Shown here piece after piece: positions 1 to 6,137 of a DNA stretch of 10,594 bases. The notes under the pieces are model-generated. The model searched no databases. It was not told where the DNA came from and was given only the letters and a program-made list of their open reading frames with translations. The translations under genes were made by a program, and so were the position numbers. How positions within the stretch are numbered: position 1 is the first letter of the stretch; every line of letters begins with the position of its first letter. Origin of the DNA: Chloroflexota bacterium (GTDB taxonomy: Bacteria; Chloroflexota; Limnocylindria; QHBO01); NCBI GenBank assembly GCA_019348395.1, contig JAHWJN010000035.1, positions 1 to 10,594 on the forward strand. The letters are read 5' to 3'.

Positions 1-425
1 TCCCCGCCGAAGTGCGCCACCTCCTTGGTCAGCGACGAGCTCACGTAGCCGAACTCCAGCGCCGTCATCAGGAAGGTGGTGTCGATTTCGGGCGCGAGCT
101 TGCGGTTGGTCAGGGCCATCTGCAGCTCGGCCTCGAAGTCGCTCACGGCCCGCAGCCCGCGGACGATGAACCCGGCGCGGTGTCGACGCGCGAACTCCAC
201 CGTCAGGCCGTCGAAGGTATCCACGTCGACGTGATCGCCGAGGTCCGCCACGCAGCGGCGGATCAGCTCGGTCCGCTCCTCGATCGCGAACAGCGGCTGC
301 TTCTTCGGATTGTTGAGCACGCCGATGACGAGCCGATCGAACAGGCCCGAGGCGCGGCGCGCGACGTCGAGGTGGGCGTTGGTCATCGGGTCGAACGAGC
401 CGGGGAAGACCGCGACCTTGGTCAT
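1..425 (-). CDS. coaD: Phosphopantetheine adenylyltransferase (CoaD), 3' end cut by window edge
   Basis: CoaD adds AMP from ATP to 4'-phosphopantetheine, giving dephospho-CoA in the cytosolic coenzyme A pathway. The visible 141 residues open with the nucleotidylyltransferase signature GSFDPMTNAHLD (residues 9-20). They continue through an RGLRAVSDFEAELQMA segment (the conserved arginine/substrate loop) to VSSSLTKEVAHFGG at the window edge, which matches the family's (I/V)SSSLVKEVA motif. About 20 residues are missing compared with the usual length of about 160. The start is ATG at 425-423. Its ATG overlaps the rsmD TGA (ATGA overlap), and a GGAGG lies 10 bases upstream inside rsmD, so translation is probably coupled. 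One oddity is alanine at residue 17, where E. coli CoaD has Gly17 next to catalytic His18; the histidine is kept. The rsmD-coaD pairing is common in bacteria. Confidence 0.96.
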   Translation of the reverse strand, partial: MTKVAVFPGSFDPMTNAHLDVARRASGLFDRLVIGVLNNPKKQPLFAIEERTELIRRCVADLGDHVDVDTFDGLTVEFARRHRAGFIVRGLRAVSDFEAELQMALTNRKLAPEIDTTFLMTALEFGYVSSSLTKEVAHFGG

Positions 426-961
426 TCGTTCGTGGCCTCCATGAACGTCAGCATCGTCTCCCCGAAGCGCCGCTGGCGGGTCACGGCGAGCCCGGGGATC
501 GCGGGCGGGTCGGTGCGCCAGAAGTGCTTGAGAACGAGCACCCCGCCGGGCGCGAGGCGCACGGCGGCGGCTCGAAGCGGCGCCACGATAGCATGCCCCT
601 CGTACGGCGGATCCGCGACCACGAGATCCCATGGTCCCGCGTCGGTCTCGAGGAAGCGCTCGACGTCGGTGGCATGGGTCCTCGCCCGCTCCCCGAGGTG
701 GGTCCGCTCAAGGTTGCCGCGCAGGGCCACGAGCGCCGGGCGGCCGCGCTCGACGAAGTCGGCGGCGGAGGCTCCCCGGGACAGCGCCTCGATGCCGATT
801 GCGCCACTGCCGGCATACAGGTCCAGCACCCGTGCGTCGGGGACGCGCTCACCGAGGATGCCGAAGAGCGTCTCCTTGACCCGGTCGGTGATGGGACGTG
901 TCGCCCGATCCCGGGGCGCGCTCAGCGGAACACCCCGCGCCTCCCCCGCGATGACGCGCAT
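422..961 (-). CDS. rsmD: 16S rRNA (guanine(966)-N2)-methyltransferase RsmD
   Basis: RsmD uses S-adenosylmethionine to methylate N2 of G966 (E. coli numbering) of 16S rRNA in the assembling small subunit. The 179-residue protein has the family's usual length. Visible motifs in order are: MRVIAGEARG at the N-terminus; TRPITDRVKE (21-30), typical of RsmD; the SAM-binding motif I LDLYAGSGAIGIEALSRGA (46-64); the catalytic DPPY (117-120) of N2/N6 amino-methyltransferases; and RRFGETMLTFM near the end. The start is ATG at 961-959. It shares one base with the recG stop (TGATG), and the rsmD stop overlaps the coaD start by four bases, so recG-rsmD-coaD reads as one transcriptional unit with translational coupling. 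Nothing is missing or unusual. Confidence 0.96.
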   Translation of the reverse strand: MRVIAGEARGVPLSAPRDRATRPITDRVKETLFGILGERVPDARVLDLYAGSGAIGIEALSRGASAADFVERGRPALVALRGNLERTHLGERARTHATDVERFLETDAGPWDLVVADPPYEGHAIVAPLRAAAVRLAPGGVLVLKHFWRTDPPAIPGLAVTRQRRFGETMLTFMEATNE

Positions 962-3042
962 CAGGCGGCGTCCCCCTCCGTCTCGGTGGCGGCGAAGTCG
1001 GTCTGCAGCCGCGCCAGCTCGGCGCGGTCCCCCAGACGCGGGTCGTCGGCGACGAGCCCATCGGCCAGCTCGCGAGCCCGTTCGGCCAACCGCAGGTGCC
1101 GCGGCTCGAACAGCGAGGCGACGCGCAGCGGCGGCAGCCCGGATTGGCGAGTGCCGAGCAGATTCCCCGCGCCGCGCAGCTCCAGGTCCGCCTCGGCGAT
1201 GGCGAAGCCGTCGGTCGACCCGCGCACCACCTCGAGCCGCCTCCGCGCGAGCTCGTCCGGTGCGTCCGAGACGAGGATGCAGAACGACCGATGCGCGCCG
1301 CGCCCGACGCGGCCGCGCAGCTGGTGCAGCTGCGCCAGGCCGAAGCGCTCCGCGTCCTCGATGACGATCACGCTCGCGTTCGGCACGTCGATGCCGACCT
1401 CGATCACCGTGGTGGCCACCAGGACGTCCAGCTGACCCGCCGCGAAGGCCGTCATGGTGGCGTCACGCCGATCGGCCTTCTGCTGCCCGTGGACGAGGCC
1501 GATGCGCACGCCCGGGAGCGCCGCGCCCAGGCGCTCGAACTCGGCCTCGGCGCTGGCGACCTGGAGCGCGTCGGACTCGGCGACGAGCGGCACCACCACG
1601 AATGCCTGGCGCCCCTCGGCCGCCTCCGACGCGAGGAAGGCCTCGATCCTCGGCATCGCCCCGCGGTCGCGGATCTCGGTGCGGACCGGCGTCCGCCCGG
1701 GAGGCAGCTGGCGAATCGTGCTGATCGACAGATCGCCGTAGACGGTGAGCGCCAGCGTGCGGGGAATCGGGGTGGCGGTGAGCGCCAGCAGGTGCGGCTC
1801 GCCGGCCGTCCCCTTCGCCTGGAGCGCAGCTCGCTGACCGACGCCGAAGCGGTGCTGTTCGTCGACGATGGCCAGCGCCAGCCTCGGGAAGGTCACCGCC
1901 TCGCTGATGACCGCGTGCGTGCCGATGATGATCTCCGCCGCCCCGCCCGCGATCGCGTCGTGGATCTCCCGCTTGCGGGCGGGCGAGAGTGAGCCCGACA
2001 GGAACTCGGCGCGGACACCCAGCCCCTCGAGCAGCGGTAGCAGGCCGGCATGATGCTGTCGGGCCAAAATCTCCGTCGGCGCCATCAGCGCGGCCTGCCA
2101 GCCGGCGCGCACGGCGCTCGCCAGTGCGACCGCGGCCACCGCGGTCTTGCCGCTGCCGACATCACCCTGGAGCAGTCGGCGCATCGGCCGTTCACCGGCG
2201 AGGTCCGCCGCGACCGCCTCCACCGCGGCCTCCTGGTCGTCGGTGAGCGCGAAGGGCAGTGCGGTGACGATCTCCCGCCGCTCGGTCTCGTCGATGGCGA
2301 GGGCCGGCGCCCGCAGATCGTCGCGCGCCGCACGGGCCTGCGCCAGCGTGAGCTGCAGCGCGAGCAGCTCGTCGAACGCCAACCGATCGAGGGCCGCGGT
2401 CACGTCCCCGGCCTCCTCGGGAAAGTGCGCCGTCTGCAGCGCGTCGGCGAGATCGGGCAGCTCTGCCCGCTCCCCCGCCTCCAACGGGTCCACGACGACG
2501 GGCAGCGCCACCTCGAGGACGCGGGCGAGCAGCTCGCGGAGACGCCGCTGCGTCACGCCGGCGGCCAGGTGATAGACCGGGACGACTCGACCGGTGTGGA
2601 TCGACTCACGTCCGACCGGACTGAACTCGGGGGAGGTGAACTGCGGCCGCCAGCCGCGGTGGGTCACCTTCCCGGAGACGACGATCTCGTCGCCCGTGTC
2701 GAGCCGGCGCTCGACGAATCGGCGCCCGAACCAGACGGCCTCGGCGGAGCCGCTCTCGTCGCTCAGCTGCGCAATGACCCGCTGTGGGCGGCGGCCGAAT
2801 CCCGGCTCCACCCGGACGGCGTCGACGCGGACCCGGGCGGACTGCTTCTCGTCGGGCACCAGTTGGGCGATGGGGCGCAGGTCGCTGAAGTCGTCGTAGC
2901 GGAACGGCAGGTACCAGAGCGCGTCGCGCGGGGTCGTGACGCCCAGCTTCGCGAGTGCGGCGGCCCCTCGCGACAGCTGGGGGAGGACGGTGCGAATCGG
3001 GCGGTCCAGGTCATCGGCACTGAAGGGCCGCCGCGATTGCAT
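961..3042 (-). CDS. recG: ATP-dependent DNA helicase RecG
   Basis: RecG is a superfamily 2 double-strand DNA translocase that remodels stalled replication forks and Holliday junctions. The 693-residue product has the standard length. An N-terminal wedge/OB-fold part (roughly 65-150) is followed by the helicase core: ALTDDQ-like Q region (about 265-270), Walker A GDVGSGKT (293-300), APTEILA (321-327), DEQH box (394-397), TATPIPRTL (422-430), TTVIEVGIDVPNA (544-556) and motif VI QLRGRVGRG (574-582). The RecG C-terminal signature LLGTRQSGLPPLRVA (628-642) follows. All catalytic motifs are intact. The start is ATG at 3042-3040. No Shine-Dalgarno sequence is visible, but TACGAT on the minus strand ends six bases before the ATG, which suggests a leaderless mRNA. 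The gene leads the recG-rsmD-coaD run and is divergent from rpmB, 81 bases away. Confidence 0.98.
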   Translation of the reverse strand: MQSRRPFSADDLDRPIRTVLPQLSRGAAALAKLGVTTPRDALWYLPFRYDDFSDLRPIAQLVPDEKQSARVRVDAVRVEPGFGRRPQRVIAQLSDESGSAEAVWFGRRFVERRLDTGDEIVVSGKVTHRGWRPQFTSPEFSPVGRESIHTGRVVPVYHLAAGVTQRRLRELLARVLEVALPVVVDPLEAGERAELPDLADALQTAHFPEEAGDVTAALDRLAFDELLALQLTLAQARAARDDLRAPALAIDETERREIVTALPFALTDDQEAAVEAVAADLAGERPMRRLLQGDVGSGKTAVAAVALASAVRAGWQAALMAPTEILARQHHAGLLPLLEGLGVRAEFLSGSLSPARKREIHDAIAGGAAEIIIGTHAVISEAVTFPRLALAIVDEQHRFGVGQRAALQAKGTAGEPHLLALTATPIPRTLALTVYGDLSISTIRQLPPGRTPVRTEIRDRGAMPRIEAFLASEAAEGRQAFVVVPLVAESDALQVASAEAEFERLGAALPGVRIGLVHGQQKADRRDATMTAFAAGQLDVLVATTVIEVGIDVPNASVIVIEDAERFGLAQLHQLRGRVGRGAHRSFCILVSDAPDELARRRLEVVRGSTDGFAIAEADLELRGAGNLLGTRQSGLPPLRVASLFEPRHLRLAERARELADGLVADDPRLGDRAELARLQTDFAATETEGDAA

Positions 3043-3066
3043 GCGCCGATCGTAGCGTGCTACGAT
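3037..3066 (+). promoter_or_regulatory. Candidate extended -10 promoter for rpmB
   Basis: TTGCAT at 3037-3042 (-35-like; it overlaps the recG start codon) is separated by 18 bases from TACGAT at 3061-3066. TACGAT is preceded by TGC, giving an extended -10, TGnTACGAT. Initiation would be near 3073, leaving a leader of about 50 bases before rpmB. The -10 is the mirror copy of the recG -10 within the shared palindrome. This is a by-eye consensus match only. Confidence 0.42.
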
Positions 3067-3067
3067 C
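3048..3067. repeat. 20-bp palindrome in the recG/rpmB divergent promoter region
   Basis: Perfect 9-base arms GATCGTAGC (3048-3056) and GCTACGATC (3059-3067) flank a two-base centre, GT. Each arm contains a TACGAT -10-like element on its own strand, so a protein bound here could cover both promoters. It may be an operator, or simply two mirrored promoters. It lies outside both coding regions. Confidence 0.75.
3049..3054 (-). promoter_or_regulatory. Candidate -10 element for recG, implying a leaderless transcript
   Basis: On the minus strand TACGAT (fits TANNNT) is followed by exactly six bases, CGGCGC, and then the recG ATG. Initiation 6-7 bases downstream of the element would fall on the start codon itself, and no Shine-Dalgarno sequence is present. 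This is the geometry of leaderless genes known in Deinococcus and actinobacteria. No -35 element is recognisable upstream. The element lies inside a palindrome. Confidence 0.4.
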
Positions 3068-3076
3068 CGGGTCGCG

Positions 3077-3093
3077 CCGGCGCACCGCGCCGG
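3077..3093 (+). other. GC-rich hairpin in the predicted rpmB leader
   Basis: CCGGCGC (3077-3083) and GCGCCGG (3087-3093) form a perfect 7-bp stem with a three-base ACC loop. A further G-U pair (3076/3094) is possible. The hairpin would lie within the first 25 bases of the rpmB mRNA if initiation is near 3073, and it ends about 30 bases before the start codon. It could stabilise the mRNA or mediate ribosomal-protein feedback. Chance formation in GC-rich DNA cannot be excluded. Confidence 0.4.
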
Positions 3094-3123
3094 TCTCGTT
3101 GTGAGTGGAGACCCGTTCGAACC

Positions 3124-3315
3124 ATGGCTCGCGTCTGCGATATCTGCGGCAAGCGTCCGATCACCGGCTGGAACCCCCAGTCGGTCGGAATGAACCGTAA
3201 GCGCGCCCTGCGCCGATGGCTGCCCAACCTTCAGGCCATGACGGTCGTCCGCGACGGCCGCACCCAGAAGGTCAAGGCCTGCAGCCGCTGCCGTCGAACC
3301 GCCCAGAAGGTCTGA
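3124..3315 (+). CDS. rpmB: 50S ribosomal protein L28 (bL28), zinc-binding form
   Basis: This is a structural protein of the large ribosomal subunit. The 63-residue product reads MARVCDICGKRPITGWN at its N-terminus, the standard L28 opening, and has the central basic stretch MNRKRALRRWLPNLQ. Cys5 and Cys8 (CxxC) with Cys53 and Cys56 (second CxxC) form the zinc ribbon of the cysteine-containing version of L28. The start is ATG at 3124. GGAG at 3107-3110 lies 13 bases upstream, rather far for a ribosome binding site. The reading frame is open far upstream, but only across the reverse of recG. The gene stands alone on the plus strand. In the related Firmicutes cluster rpmB sits in the same neighbourhood. 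Its end is 14 bases from the end of convergent dtd. Confidence 0.97.
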   Translation: MARVCDICGKRPITGWNPQSVGMNRKRALRRWLPNLQAMTVVRDGRTQKVKACSRCRRTAQKV

Positions 3316-3338
3316 CCTCCGGCGTCCGGCTACAGGTC
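3314..3338. other. Bulged inverted repeat across the convergent rpmB/dtd ends
   Basis: GACCT (3314-3318) pairs with AGGTC (3334-3338), and inside it CCGG (3319-3322) pairs with CCGG (3326-3329) around a three-base loop, with a four-base bulge. The structure includes part of both stop codons and fills the whole 14-base gap. It could act as a weak bidirectional transcription end. There is no T-run on either side, so it is not a canonical intrinsic terminator. Confidence 0.25.
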
Positions 3339-3779
3339 TCGCTCCGAGTCGAGGACGAGGGTGAACGGTCCGTCGTTCACGAGCTCGACCGCCATCTCCG
3401 CGCCGAACCGTCCGGTTGCCACCGTGATGCCATGGCCGCGGAGCCGTTCCACGAATCGGTCCACCAGCGGACTCGCCCGCTCGGGCGGGGCTGCAGGGGT
3501 GAAGCCGGGACGACGGCCGCGCCGCACGTCGGCGTAGAGCGTGAACTGGCTCACGACCAGCAGCTCGCCTCCGGCCTCATCGATCGACACGTTCGTCCGC
3601 CCGCCCGCATCCGCGAAATAGCGCAGCCCGACCAGCTCGCCCGCCATGCGGTCGACGATCTCGTCGGTGTCGTCGCGACCGATGCCGGCGAGCACGACCG
3701 CGCCCCGGCCGATCTCACCGAGAAGCTCGTCCTCTGCCCGAACCGATGCGCGCCTGACGCGCTGCACGACGAGACGCAA
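3330..3779 (-). CDS. dtd: D-aminoacyl-tRNA deacylase (Dtd)
   Basis: Dtd hydrolyses D-amino acids (and glycine mischarged on tRNA-Ala) from tRNA, a chirality check on translation in the cytosol. The 149-residue protein has the usual length. It begins with RLVVQRVRRASV and carries both family motifs: SQFTLYAD (77-84, the SQFTL motif) and NDGPFT (135-140, the Gly-cisPro motif that screens chirality). The start codon is TTG at 3779-3777. It is supported by the near-invariant N-terminal (M)RxVVQRV sequence, and no ATG is available nearby. No clear Shine-Dalgarno sequence is present. The TTG lies four bases after the stop of the upstream lipoprotein gene, so translation probably depends on coupling to it. 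dtd is the last gene of the minus-strand run yugP-rlmN-rpe-lipoprotein-dtd. Confidence 0.96.
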   Translation of the reverse strand: MRLVVQRVRRASVRAEDELLGEIGRGAVVLAGIGRDDTDEIVDRMAGELVGLRYFADAGGRTNVSIDEAGGELLVVSQFTLYADVRRGRRPGFTPAAPPERASPLVDRFVERLRGHGITVATGRFGAEMAVELVNDGPFTLVLDSERDL

Positions 3780-3783
3780 CGGA

Positions 3784-5442
3784 TTACGGGCCCGGACTGG
3801 CCGACGGCGACGGCGTCCCGCGCTCGGTCGCCGAGGGAGACGGCTCGGCGCTCGGAGGTTCCCGCACTTCGGTCAGCGGCCCAACATCCTCGCCGTCGCG
3901 CGGGGGTCCCAGCGCCGCCTCCGTGAAGGTGGCGCGTGCGTTCCAGATCATCCAGCCCGCGGCGCCACGATCGGCGGCGGCCTCCATCTGCGCCCGCACC
4001 TGGTCCGCGCTGTACGGCGGAAAGGCGCCGTAGCCGAAGTCCTGGATCCAGGGACGGATGGCGATCGGCAGCCCGTCGGCCTGCCGGTTCATGATCTCGA
4101 GCGTCTGGTCCACGACCTCGTAGGGATGATTGTTCGGCACCTCGAAGCCGAACACGCCCGGACCGTAGTGGCTCGGGTAGACCATGGGGCTGAAGTAGTC
4201 CACCCACGGCATGATCACCTCCGGCCGCTGGCCGATGCCCTGGTCATCGGGGACGATGAAGCTGATCGGGAAGACGTCGGCGGACAGGAAGGCACGGGTC
4301 GGCGCGATCGTGTTGCTCACGATGCGGAGCACCCGTCCGATGTGCGGCAGCCGGAACGACTGCGTGTTCGGCAGGTTCGTCTCGGCCACCGCGTACGGGC
4401 CGTCGCTGAAGAAGCGGATGTAATCGAGCTGCACCTCGTCGAAGCCCCGGTCCGCAAGGTCGCGGGCGACGGCCGCGACGTACTCACCCACCCCGGGCGC
4501 GGCCGGATCGAGCCAGGCGCCCCCGATGTTGTCGCGCCATGGCTCGCCGGTCGAGCTGTCCGTCACCGCCAGCTCCGGCCTGGCCGCGGCCAGCGTGTTG
4601 TCCTTCATCACGACCATCCGCGCGATCGTGTAGATGCCACGCTCCCGCAGTTGCGGCAGCAGGTCGGCGAGGTCGAAGATCGGTGTCTCGCGTACCGCCC
4701 CGACCTCGATCGCCTCCGGCAGGTCTGTGGCGTGGAAGAGCCGTCCGTCGGTCTCCTTCACGTCGATGACCAGCGCGTTGACCTCGGTCCGATCGATGAG
4801 CTCCAGCATGGCGTCGAGGCGGCCGGGCGCCTCGAAGACGGCGGCCGGGGCATACAGGGCACGTGTCTCGAACGGCTCCATGACGAGATCCTTCGTCATC
4901 GTCTCGTCGGCCGGGATGACGCCGAGTCGGTAGCCGGGCATCTTGTAGATGATGGTGCCCTCCTCGGGCACGTCGCGGAGCTCGTAGGCGCCGTCCTCGT
5001 CGGTGCGGGCGATCGTCTCGGTTCCCTCGACGAACACGCGGGCCCCGACCACGGGCTCACCGTCGGGATCGGTCAGCCGTCCGCGGAGGACATGGCGTCG
5101 GAGCTCAACCCTCACCTCGCCCTCGTCGGGTACCTCCGCAGACGCCGGGTTGTGGTCGGGGGCATCGACCTCGATGGCGGCGCCGCGCATGGCGGTGACG
5201 GTCACGCTGCCATCCTCGGCCGTTCCCGCCCGTTCATCCTCGACCGCGACCTCCGCCCCGCCGATGGGCTCCTCGCTCCCGCGCTCCACCACGGTGATGG
5301 TCACCGCGCGTGGCTGCTCAGGCGTCGGCTCCGGGGAAGGCACGAACGGAAGCTGCGGCCCGTCCTCCGAGCAGGCGGCCAGCGTGACGGCGAGGAGCAG
5401 GAAGAGGAACGGGAGAAGGCGCGCGGGACGGAGCGGCGGCAG
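3784..5442 (-). CDS. Lipoprotein with two carboxypeptidase-regulatory-like domains and a DUF4015 glycosidase-like domain
   Basis: This is a predicted secreted, membrane-anchored protein of 552 residues from a CTG start at 5442-5440. The signal peptide has basic residues (R5, R8), a leucine-rich core (9-21) and lipobox LAAC with Cys24 as the lipidation site. A Pro/Glu linker (about 32-44) leads to two beta-sandwich repeats (about 46-115 and 118-190). The second, LRGRLTDPDGEPVVGARVFVEG with TDEDGAYEL, is a clear carboxypeptidase-regulatory-like domain. Residues about 195-515 match the DUF4015 putative glycoside hydrolase family (TIM barrel): NALVIDVKETDGRL (222-235), ARMVVMKD (274-281), FDEVQLDYIRFFSDG (334-348), MVYPSHYGPG (420-429), IRPWIQDFGYG (462-472) and WMIWNA (497-502). 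A Ser/Pro-rich tail ends the protein. The substrate is unknown; cell-surface polysaccharide is an inference. The CTG is backed by AAAGGA seven bases upstream. It lies two bases after the rpe stop, and dtd follows four bases after its own stop. Confidence 0.88.
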   Translation of the reverse strand: MPPLRPARLLPFLFLLLAVTLAACSEDGPQLPFVPSPEPTPEQPRAVTITVVERGSEEPIGGAEVAVEDERAGTAEDGSVTVTAMRGAAIEVDAPDHNPASAEVPDEGEVRVELRRHVLRGRLTDPDGEPVVGARVFVEGTETIARTDEDGAYELRDVPEEGTIIYKMPGYRLGVIPADETMTKDLVMEPFETRALYAPAAVFEAPGRLDAMLELIDRTEVNALVIDVKETDGRLFHATDLPEAIEVGAVRETPIFDLADLLPQLRERGIYTIARMVVMKDNTLAAARPELAVTDSSTGEPWRDNIGGAWLDPAAPGVGEYVAAVARDLADRGFDEVQLDYIRFFSDGPYAVAETNLPNTQSFRLPHIGRVLRIVSNTIAPTRAFLSADVFPISFIVPDDQGIGQRPEVIMPWVDYFSPMVYPSHYGPGVFGFEVPNNHPYEVVDQTLEIMNRQADGLPIAIRPWIQDFGYGAFPPYSADQVRAQMEAAADRGAAGWMIWNARATFTEAALGPPRDGEDVGPLTEVREPPSAEPSPSATERGTPSPSASPGP

Positions 5443-5444
5443 CG

Positions 5445-6137
5445 TCAGGTCCTTTCGGAATCGGAGTGTGCGGTGGTGGCGGCGGCGCGAAGGGCGGCCA
5501 CGGTCGGGGCGAGATCCCCGTCGGTACTGTACAGGGCGCTGCCGGTAACGAGGACGTCCCCGCCACCCCCGAACGCGCGGGCAATGGTATCGAGGTTGAC
5601 GCCACCGTCGACCCCGAGCTCGATCGGCAGCCCGCGTCGATCGATCGTGTCGCGCAGCGATGCGAGCTTGGGCACGACCTCGCCCATGAACGACTGCCCG
5701 CCCCACCCGGGGTTCACCGTCATGACCAGCACGAGGTCCACGCGCTCGAGGTACGGATCGATCGCGGCCGCCGGCGTCTCGGGGTTGAGCGCGATGCCCG
5801 GCCGCTTGCCGGCGGCCTCGATGGCGTTGATCACCGCGGCCGGTTCATCGTCGGCCTCCACGTGGAAGACGATCAGGTCGCTTCCCGCCTCCGCGAACCG
5901 CTCCGCATAGCGAAGGGGGCGGGCGATCATCAGGTGGCTGTGGAACCGGAGCTGCGTCGTCGGGCGGATCGCGCCGACCACGACCGGACCCATGGTGATG
6001 TTGTCGACGAAGTGCCCGTCCATCACGTCGAGGTGGATCGAGTCCACACCGCCCTCGTCGGCGCGGCGCACCTCGTCCGCCAGGCGTCCGAAGTCCGCGT
6101 TCAGGATGCTCGCGCTGATCCGTGGCGACCGGCTCAT
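5445..6137 (-). CDS. rpe: Ribulose-phosphate 3-epimerase
   Basis: Rpe interconverts ribulose 5-phosphate and xylulose 5-phosphate in the pentose phosphate pathway (and the Calvin cycle where present), as a cytosolic TIM-barrel metalloenzyme. The 230-residue protein is of usual length. It begins ISASILNADFGRLADEV and shows HLDVMDGHFV (35-44), HSHLMI (66-71), VNPGWGGQSF (141-150) and LGVDGGVN (174-181). The expected metal ligands and catalytic residues His35, Asp37, His68 and Asp177 are all present. The start is ATG at 6137-6135, in a four-base ATGA overlap with the rlmN stop. The frame is open upstream, but only antiparallel to no family homology and inside rlmN, so the overlap start is preferred. 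The rlmN...rpe neighbourhood is typical of the related Firmicutes cluster, normally with a phosphatase, a kinase and rsgA in between; here they are directly joined. Confidence 0.97.
   Translation of the reverse strand: MSRSPRISASILNADFGRLADEVRRADEGGVDSIHLDVMDGHFVDNITMGPVVVGAIRPTTQLRFHSHLMIARPLRYAERFAEAGSDLIVFHVEADDEPAAVINAIEAAGKRPGIALNPETPAAAIDPYLERVDLVLVMTVNPGWGGQSFMGEVVPKLASLRDTIDRRGLPIELGVDGGVNLDTIARAFGGGGDVLVTGSALYSTDGDLAPTVAALRAAATTAHSDSERT
5450..5455 (-). promoter_or_regulatory. Ribosome binding site that decides the CTG start of the lipoprotein gene
   Basis: AAAGGA on the minus strand, inside the last codons of rpe, lies seven bases before CTG at 5442-5440. The alternative in-frame CTG at 5448-5446 is only one base from the motif. 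In-frame ATG, GTG or TTG codons are absent between this site and the lipobox. Confidence 0.65.

Noticed and set aside
12..1435. Long plus-strand open frames opposite coaD, rsmD and recG
   Set aside because: They are shadows of the real genes caused by high GC at third positions. They show no ribosome binding site or recognisable domain.
2050..3123. N-terminal extension of the rpmB frame
   Set aside because: The frame is open upstream by chance. L28 proteins begin at MARVCDICGK, and the extension is the reverse of recG.
3646..5910. A 754-codon open frame on the plus strand
   Set aside because: It lies antisense to dtd, the lipoprotein gene and rpe, which have clear family motifs. Its translation is Arg/His-rich without recognisable domains, as expected for GC-biased antisense frames.
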